NCBI GenBank assembly: GCA_949987705.1
Contig: OX465284.1
Coordinates: forward strand, 67,565,470-67,629,469
Direction of reading: 5' to 3'
DNA length: 64,000 nucleotides
Source: Thereva unica
Lineage: Eukaryota > Arthropoda > Insecta > Diptera > Therevidae
Part shown: one piece after another, positions 52,001 to 61,000 of the stretch
Layout of the letters: every line of letters starts with the position of its first letter
Position numbering within the stretch: position 1 is the stretch's first letter
Program-made: the position numbers and the translations under genes
Notes under the pieces: generated by a model
The model's database searches: none
What the model saw: only the letters and a program-made list of their open reading frames with translations
Told to the model about the DNA's origin: nothing

Positions 52001-55000
52001 GCCGAGATAAATCCCGGTGGTGTCTCCCAGGTAGCCTCCGAGAGGAATACCAGCTGCCTATCTCTAGATGGTTCAAGGTTGGAAAACAACTCCAACAACT
52101 ACGAGACCAATTCAAGCAAATATAACGTGGCATTGGAGAAATCCATTCGCCAACCAAGCCGGTCTCAAATGGTGGTCCCCATTCCCCTAAGGTTAGAGGA
52201 GGAAATGCTCTGTGAATCTTACGAGCCGAGCGAAGGAGTATTCCTCGCCAATTCCCTCTTGCCAACTGGGACAAAAACAGTGTATGTTGGTCTCATCAAC
52301 GTTAACACCCAACCAGTAGTCCTGACGAGCCTATCCCTTACGCTCGCCCCAATCAAAGACTACACGACTATTCACCTAGCCTCTAACAACAACCCTAAGT
52401 CTCCAGCGAATGCTAATGACGTATGTGAGTATCTTACAGGCTCTGAACCAGACGGTCTCAGGAACGCCAGTACCCCATCGTCATCTAACGCAAGGCTCCA
52501 AAGTATACCCAATAATGGTGCAATCCCGCAAGGTATACCCCAGGGAAAAAGGGCAAAAGTGAAGTTGGGAACGAAAGAAGAGGAAATCGATGTCCTACGC
52601 CATCTGAGATATATATTTCCGGACCTTGAGCGCGAAACGCGCCTCAAACAGCTAGACGAGGAACTCAGCCTCGACCACCCTCTAACGGCCGACGAGAAGC
52701 GGTCCATACGGGACCTATGTTACGAATATTCCAACATATTCCACTTAAAAGGGGACAAGCTCACCTACACGGAAGCTCTACGATATGAGATCCCCATGGT
52801 CTACGACCAACACATTAACCAAAAAATGTATAGATTGCCCGAGACGCAAAGGCAAGTCATAAACGACCAACTAAGAGAAATGTTGGACAACGATATTGTT
52901 CAACCCAGTAAAAGTCAGTCGAACTTACCCCTACCAGTGCTCCCTAAACCACCGGGCCTCAATAGTGGGAAAAAACTGCTTAAGAATTATGTCCTCACAG
53001 GCCTGCTACTCTTCGAATGTTTCATTTATCTAGACGGTATCGTCATCTATATTAAAAACTTTGTGGACTACCACTGTAAAGTACGCAGAGCCTTTGAGAG
53101 ATTAAGAAAAAATAATCTCAAATTACCCCCGGAAAAATGGCAATTCCTCCGAAAAAAAAGTGGTTTACCTGGGTCCCGTATGCTCTAAAAAAGACCCCAG
53201 AAAAACGAAATGCGTTCAAAACTTCCCAGTGCTCCGCACAGTTAGGCAAACGCAGCTTATCCAACTACAAAAAATTCATGATTAATTTCTCCAAATTAGT
53301 CCGCCCCTTAGCAAATTTACTACGAAAAGGTATTAAATTACTCGGGACTTCCAAATGCGAAGAGGCATTCATGCAATTAAGTCCTCTCTAGTCTCCCCCT
53401 CCACTACTCATACCCAGATTCATATGATCCATATGAACTCCAAATTAATCTCCTGTTCTCGTTACCTAACCCTGTAAATGACCGCAAGCGATTTTGGACC
53501 CTTGCCAAATACCACCTAACATGGGAGCGCACTCACACCCATTCCACAGCCGCCATCTCACTCAGCGGCACCCTACTACTGGTACTCATAGGGTATACAA
53601 TACATGCTACAAATTCATACCGTTACTAGCGGCCATGGCCCGCTCCACATGTGCCAGAAGGCCCCGAAATGCATGTCCTTCGAAACAGAGAACCGCCCCC
53701 GATAACCTAACGTCCCCCAGCGAGGACCTGATACCACCCAAGCCTGCACAAACAACAGTATCAATAGAGACAATACCTAGGCCTCTAAGTAGATCCCACA
53801 CATTACAAGGGCCTCTTCCATACAATTAGTACAACCAGGGCTTGGAACCCCAATAACCATAGGGTAAATCGGGCCGCCATACCGCCATACAGCACGCCTC
53901 CTTATAATGCGTTTCTACGCCTCACTCTACCAACCCACCTTCATACAAAAGGGTTGAAGAGATCGCCAAAAATCTCACCTGCGCTACGTCAATCCCATAA
54001 ACTCCCCCTAGTTCGCGAGACGAACCCAAAACATTCACCACAAACTATCCAAACAGAGAATCGCTCTACTTACTACGTTTCGTAGCGATTCTCTTATTCC
54101 AGGGGGGAAGGAATGTTACATACAGAATTTCTAAGGGTCTCGGTGAAAAACGAAATCCTTAGGCAAATTCTCATACCCCTTCATACAGGGAGCCTTTTAC
54201 ATCAAATTCGCAATGAATTTGATGCAATATGAGTTCCCTGTGAACAACAAATCCTAAACGGAAAATAATTATCTAATTTCCATTTTCAAATGTACAAAAT
54301 TCCTTAACGGACAAAGCTTCAACGTACAAAATTCCACTTCAACAAATGTTCCAGACGTAACCTAATCCGCGCGCATTTTGTGAGATTTGCAAGGTGCGCA
54401 ATTACCTTTGCACCCTTCCCAAGCTTTTCTGGCAAACAGTGATCTTGACTTTGACTTTCTTGAAAGTAATTTGACCCACCCAACAATAATTAAGCGCAAC
54501 TTGCAATGCGCGCGTGAGAAGCGCGCGATAAGCAAGTTGCGCAGGTGGGAACTAAAAGTTCAAGGGCGCGTTTTTCCCAGCCGGTGGACAATTTTCCATG
54601 CCACCACCGGCGGGTGAAAATTTAATTGAGTTGAGTGTTGTTTTAACGGCCAAGTGCGGCGGGCGCGTCGCCATGTTCTTAAAATCGAGTGTTGTCTAAC
54701 CACGGTTACCCGCGGGTGGCGGTTTTAATTAATTAAGTTTCCGGGCGTTTCTTTTGTTGAAATAGGGTTGCTCGGTGTTAAAATAAGTTAAAATAAAGTG
54801 CGTTTCGCAAAAATATAAATGGAAAAGGAATTTTAAAATAAAGTGCGTTTTGCAAAAATATAAACGGAAAAAGAATTGTGTTAAAAACAAATTACATATT
54901 ATATATCTATGCAATAATATACAATTAGTTTTTTTATCCTAATAAAAATAGTTAAAATAAAGTGCGTTTTGCAAAAATATAAATGGAAAAAGAATTGTGT

Positions 55001-58000
55001 TAAAAAAAAAATTATATATTATATATCTATGCAATAATATACAATTAGTTTTTTTTTTATTCTATTAAAAATAGTTAAAATAAAGTACGTTTCACAAAAA
55101 TATAAATGGCAAAAAGAAGTGTTTATTTTAAATAAAATAACAAATTAAAATTAATAATAATATAACAATTGGTGAGTCATTTTCATATAACCGTCACTGT
55201 GAGATATCATTACATAACACATTTGATAAAGGACGACTCATGTAGAACATAAAGTGGAATTGTGATATCGTTACTAACATACCATATAGATACAGTAAGG
55301 CCGAATTTTTTCTATTACTTTTCTTAAATTTTCCATGCTGCGGCTACAATTCCGGCTAGCACTAGTCTAACTACCTATTGACTACAAAATTTTTTTTGAA
55401 TTCCCAAATGCTAGAAGAAGATAACAGCGGGTGAAGATAATATTGATGCCAATAAAAGGCCCAATGAAAGTTCGTGGCACTACACCAGGAAATTCATGAT
55501 GATCATACTGAGTGAAATTGTGCCGTAGATAGAGTATATCATGCATTGCCTGTATATTAAAGCTCTCCTCCACATTTGGGAAGGGTGCATAGAATAGATG
55601 AGCCAGAGCTACCAAGAACAGTATAAGCCCCATTACCGAATATCAGTCACGCAAACACTTTCAATAATTTCGTATTACGGATCCGTTAAATATATTTAAA
55701 TTGCGGGAAATACGAGAAAATCAGGAATCCAGAGGAAACTGACATCAAGATGAAGAAAGGTTGGCGACTGCTGCGCAAACTCTAGTGGGCTTAGTGTTAA
55801 ATACGTCATCCATAGCTGGATACTATCCACTTTATTTGTGTCCAATTTTTGCTTCGCAAGTTCCGAGTTGAGATGGAAATAAATTTTCCGGCTTTAAAAA
55901 TAACCTTACAAACCAATAAAGAAAAAATTTTCTCGACGACCACTGATATCTTGATGATAAAATCGTTAATACTACAAATTCGTTGCATTTAAATTTGTAA
56001 AATTATATTTCCTTATTAAACTTTACCAAATAACCGTCTTAAAAACACATATATGTGTAGATCTGTTATATTTAATTTTTCTCTAAATTAACGTATTAAA
56101 AAATGATGGCACGTGTACGCGTCTTATAAAAGCAAGTAGTGGGTAGCTATAAAACAATAAAAGTGTGTTAATGTATATATATGTTCGTGTAGATGCGTAA
56201 TTATATGCTTTAATTCAACTTTAATTTCGGAATGGTTGGGCGCGGGACTACATTCACTTTCCGGGCTCCGGCATGTCGATGTCAGTTGGCGAAGACTATG
56301 ACTCACAGTCATCCCCAAGTGTCATCCACATCGCCGTCACAGCTTCAGGTCCGCACTCAAAAGAAGGACAAAAATGAAAATTCAAAATCGCATCGCCACG
56401 AAAGAAAAGGAAACTTCTTCAAAAATAAAAAAAATTTGGGGAATCCGCTGTTCAACCACAACCGAGCTACCTTTCGGAAAATCAATCAGTTGGGAGAAAC
56501 AGACGAAAAAAAAACTCAGGACATAAACAAAAAATAGAATTTAAAAAAGCTGGATGGACCTTCCGAAGGAACAAGGGGCGCAGTGGCAGGCGTTAACACG
56601 CCTGTTACCAAAGACGGTTAAGCCCTTGTACCAACTTCAACTTCCACCAGGAAAATTAAAAGATGATCCTGTTCACGGACCGACGCAGTGGCAGGCGGTA
56701 TCACGCCTGATACCAGAGTCGCCGACCCTAGAAACAGGACAGGGATGACCCACTACTACACCTGCACGCATAGCCAAGCGACCACTCGCTTGTTAGCAAG
56801 CCGTGCAGGTCAGCATGGCTCGAAGCTACTCCAAAACGAAGAAGTTACCGCTGAATAGAACGGGTAGGCCTAAAAGCGAAGACAAATAAAAATTCACCTA
56901 GAATTTGGACACAGATGCTGAAAAAAAAAAATCGACAAGACAGACAAGGACTAAGGCTTCGCGGTACTACCTTAGCCCACAGCGAGCGCTGGGTAAAAGT
57001 GGTGAACCATAAACAAAAAAATCAAACGTTGTCCGTGAAGGCACAAGTGGTACTAAACCAAAAAAAATTAAACTTCAAGGTCCGTGTAGGACAGTTAACG
57101 GGCTTTAAAAGCTACGTTGGGCGCCATTTATGTAACAGCATAATGGCGCGATCTAAATAGTGGGCGCCACTTATGCGAGGTGTTACCCCCTTAGCCAAAA
57201 GCCCGGAAGAGCATGGCCAAGGAGCCAACACCATACATAAGAATAAAAAGAAAATCCGGAACTCCTACGCCGGCCACACGGAGTTGTCTAGCTCGCCGGA
57301 GGGGTCGTGGGGTGTGTGGCCGGGGCTTACCGAAGCTGGTTCACCACTTACCTGTGACTATGTAACTTGAATTCCGCCATCATCCTTTTCCGATCATCGT
57401 CTGCGACGCGTCACACCCTGAAAAGGAAGTCATCCGTCCCAACCATTCCCAAGAAAAATCTAACAACTTGAGTTCATTCTTAATAACTTAAAAATTGTTT
57501 TCTTTTATTTCAGACACATTAACAAAATACTAGAAACACCAATAGGTAATATCAATATTCAATGGGACACGATTAGAACAATGTCATCATAGATCAATAC
57601 ATTTACAGTTCCAACATAAAAACATTTACAATTTCCCCGGTAGGGATACTTCCGTATGCTAACTGATTTGCAAAACGTCTCGTATTGGTACCAATTTCGC
57701 TTCGTTTTACTCACAAGTGGTATCAACAAATATCGTGTCCAATTATAATCACGAATAAGTTATTGGAAAACAACCAGAAAATTATTTTGCAAATAAAAAA
57801 AATTTAAGCCAATATTTTATAATAAAATTAGAACAAATAAAAAGGAAATTTCGGTTAAATTATTACATAACAATTGTACGGGAACAGTGAAAGAACAACA
57901 ATTTATAAAGTATTTGCTTAATACCGTTAAAATTATTATTTGAGTAATAAAGTTAAAGTTAATAAATGAAGGTAAAACTTTGTGTTATTTTATTTATTTG

Positions 58001-61000
58001 TATTGTGTAAATCTATATATGTGTGTATAGCTATTTTAGATATCTTTTGTTTCTTTTGAAACCCAAATTTACTACCACCTTTCCGAATATATTGCAAAAG
58101 TAATATACAAAGTAAATGCCATACCGAAAAATCAATACTTCCTTGTTCCTTCTTAAGTTGGCACGATACCTTTATCGCCCTTAGTCCAATCCAATTAGGC
58201 CGACTTCACCATCTATATCCGTACTTGAAAAGTGTTCACCAGGCGCAACGCTTCATGACCAAATCTGCCACCAGGCAATTCATTAATAGTACACTGCCGT
58301 AAAACACCTCGGTGACCACTAGTGAAATGAAGCCGCAATGCATGTGCCTCTTCTTCCTTTCCTACACCAAGCCAATTGACCAAAAATGTGAATCAACACG
58401 GCAGCCAATCACTTCCGTGTTAATGTGACGAAATTCTTGTACTCTCTTGAGAAACGCCGATGATCTCAGGTTGACCAACAGACGTGGAATCCAAGGTACA
58501 CCAGAATAGCACCACCCAAATATTCTCCTTCGAAATTTGCTGCTAGATGAGCAATGACCGCCTTGCTACACATACGATGAAAGCCTTTTTCGTCTGCACG
58601 CTGCAAATCGCCAGGAAATGAGAAGCAGGATTCCTTGTCGCTGGTTTCTTGACCCCTTCTGGTTGGTTGTTTTGGAAGACTTCTTGGTAGCTTCTTGATT
58701 ACCATCAGGTTGGGAGCGAACACGGTAGCCGCCACTATTTACTCCGTCATGCAAAAAAGCCAATTGCAAAAAAACCGATTGAAAAAAAACTGAATCTCCT
58801 GACTGATTGCAAAAATATTAGCAAATCATTCCAAACAAACTCTACGAGCTGACTCACACTCACTGAACTCTCAAATTTTTCTTTTTTCCTGACTAACTCA
58901 ATTATTTTTTTGTTCTCGCCTACCTCTTTTTAAATTTTTCCTTTTCCTCAAAAGTGATTTACAATAAATTTCCCATTGCCTACAAGGTGATTTCCCAACT
59001 AAATTTCCCCACCCAAATAACTAATAATTCCGACCGTTACACCCGTACTAAGCTTACTGCTAGACATTGCACCATGACGTGACAAATGACATGACGGACT
59101 AGCAGTACAAAGGCGACTCCTGAGCTTAGCACTACCACATAAAAAAAACTATTCGCATTCAGCCGCAGCGCCGCGTTTATGGCGGATTTCTCTACCTCAG
59201 GAGGAGAAGAGTCTCCATCGCTGCCGTCGGGGAAGTGCGGATGGCTCCAGTGATGGAAAGGCAGGCCATTCTTTGAATTTTGCAAATTGGTTAGCGCCGT
59301 TGCCATCAATGATGATGGTGTATATCCAGTGCATGGTTTTCGGTTGCAAAGCCCAAGTGGAGCTCTGCGGCAAGTCCACAGGGTTTATGCCATACTCGAT
59401 TTTTTTCTTTTTTCTTCTGATTGTGCCATGAGCTGGCCAAATCATGTGGAATGTTTTGATGGGAGTACATATAATCTGTAGAAGCCAAAAACGTAGGGGC
59501 TACGTCCAAAATCAGATTTTATACCATCGGACACTAACAAAATAGGAGGTTTTACTAATTCTATAAAATGTGGTGTTGGGTCATGGTTTGGTCAACGTGG
59601 CAGTGGGTGTCATTCGGAATATTGTGTGGCCTGCACTACGTCGTGAGAAACTTGAAACCGGTAATCTCCATAAGTAGAATCTGTAGAATTAATAACAGAA
59701 CAATAAATGGCAATACTCTTGGGGGGTGTCAAAATGAACCAACTACTACTGAATTTGTCTCTTCGGGAGACAAAAGAAACGTATGATGATGATGATGATG
59801 TAACAGTGCACAAGCTTTAAAGCACAACGTAGATCTAGGCTCTAAAATGTTTGCCAATTGACAGGTTTATTATGTCACGCTCGGTCATCTAAGGGAGTTA
59901 GAACATTTAGCTATTAGCGATTTGGGTTCTCGTAATGTTATTCAGGAGCCCTATGATAGAAAATTACTCAATAAGTTACATTGGCTCAGAAAGCTCGAGC
60001 AATGAGAGTCAATGAAATTTTCGCTCACATCTTTATGTAATAATTCATGAATGCGCCACTTTTGTCTAATCTATCCGCGTGTCTAAATTAAGCTGGAACA
60101 AATCAAACTTCAATAACTTTAGTTTTGCATTAAAACTGTATCTTAATATGAGTATAATCTGTATTTTTGCAGTCCTGTACCCCGAAGTTATAATTTACTT
60201 ATTCTCGTAACATTTGTAACCCCGAGCGGGAGCTGGAATATTTCTTCACTCGCCATTTCTTTATATTGTGAATTTTATTAAAAGAACACTTTATATTTAA
60301 TTTATTAAGATTGATATTACTTTTGTAAATTATTTAAAGATTTTTATATAATGGGTATAATTAAATTGGGGTTTTCTTATTTATTTTATTTTAACAAACT
60401 TTAATAACGAATTTAACCCAAAAAGTGAAGTACGATATGTCGTAATGCAAGTTTCCTTCGTTATACGTTATTTGAGCTACGAGAATAAAGGCATTTCATG
60501 ATCTTGAAATACTTCTATATTTATTTCTTTTTGGCGGCAGTATTCATAAAAGTGAATATTTTGAATTTTGGTTATGTTTGTATTTTGGTTGTGGAATACT
60601 CATAACAAAAAACAGCATTAATGTTAATTTACATAAGTTAATTTATTTATACGCATAAAATTTATTTTGTAGGATTTGGAACTTAGTCGAAGTTAACGTA
60701 AAACGAGATGAGCTGAGTGATCAACTAAACTCGCGAATTAAACATTTAATATATCCGTTAAATACGGTCCTTGATGAATCCTTAGGCTGTGCTTTCTGGT
60801 TTGCAGCGCGCGGGCAAGGTTTGCTGGACAACATGCCTTATCAATCTCAGGCTAGGGTAATTTATATACGTTTAGTACTTAACTTATAAGCGTATAATAC
60901 TTAATATTTCTTCGTAGATAATTTTAACGGGAAGTGGAGCGGATGAACTTTTCGGTGGATATACCAGGCATAAAAATGCGTACAATCGCTGTCCCGGAAC

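Larger units (their letters stand above)
46719..55219 (+). mobile_element. Ty3/gypsy LTR retrotransposon, internally deleted, inserted in the ALG12 sequence
   Basis: LTRs at 46719-47825 (1107 bp) and 54114-55219 (1106 bp) start TGTTACATACAG and end ATTACATAACA. I found one indel between them. CATT is duplicated at 46715-46718 and 55220-55223. The primer site TGGCGCAGCCGGTAGGAT at 47828 fits tRNA-Ser. The polypurine tract AGGGGGGAAGGAA lies at 54101-54113. Coding: gag with CCHC knuckles, aspartic protease, and a truncated RT; no integrase is visible, so it needs a helper. It reads in the opposite direction to the element it sits in. Confidence 0.95.
43856..59041 (-). mobile_element. Chimeric non-autonomous LTR retroelement carrying ALG12 and peroxiredoxin sequences
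   Basis: Two 1911-bp direct repeats (43856-45766 and 57131-59041) begin TGTAACGGTCGG and end GCTGTTACA when read on the minus strand. CCCG is duplicated at 43852-43855 and 59042-59045. Directly inside the right LTR (minus strand) a 4-nt spacer is followed by TGGCGCCCAACGT, matching the 3' end of tRNA-Lys, which fixes the orientation as minus. No gag, protease, RT or integrase belongs to it: without the nested Ty3 element the internal part is about 2.86 kb and holds a decayed ALG12 copy, a tRNA-Lys-like sequence and unrecognised DNA. It is inserted in the 3' UTR of a jockey-like LINE. Ty3/gypsy machinery is the likely helper (4-bp duplication, tRNA-Lys primer), but that is inference. Confidence 0.85.
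38461..60672 (+). other. ASNSD1 intron 4 (22.2 kb, transposon-filled)
   Basis: Donor CCGTCGCG|GTAAGT and acceptor TTTTGTAG|GATTTGG join ...LFPSR to IWNLVEVN. It contains tRNA-like SINEs, a MITE, an RNase H-bearing LINE relic, jockey copy B, and the chimeric LTR element with its nested Ty3 element. Confidence 0.9.
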
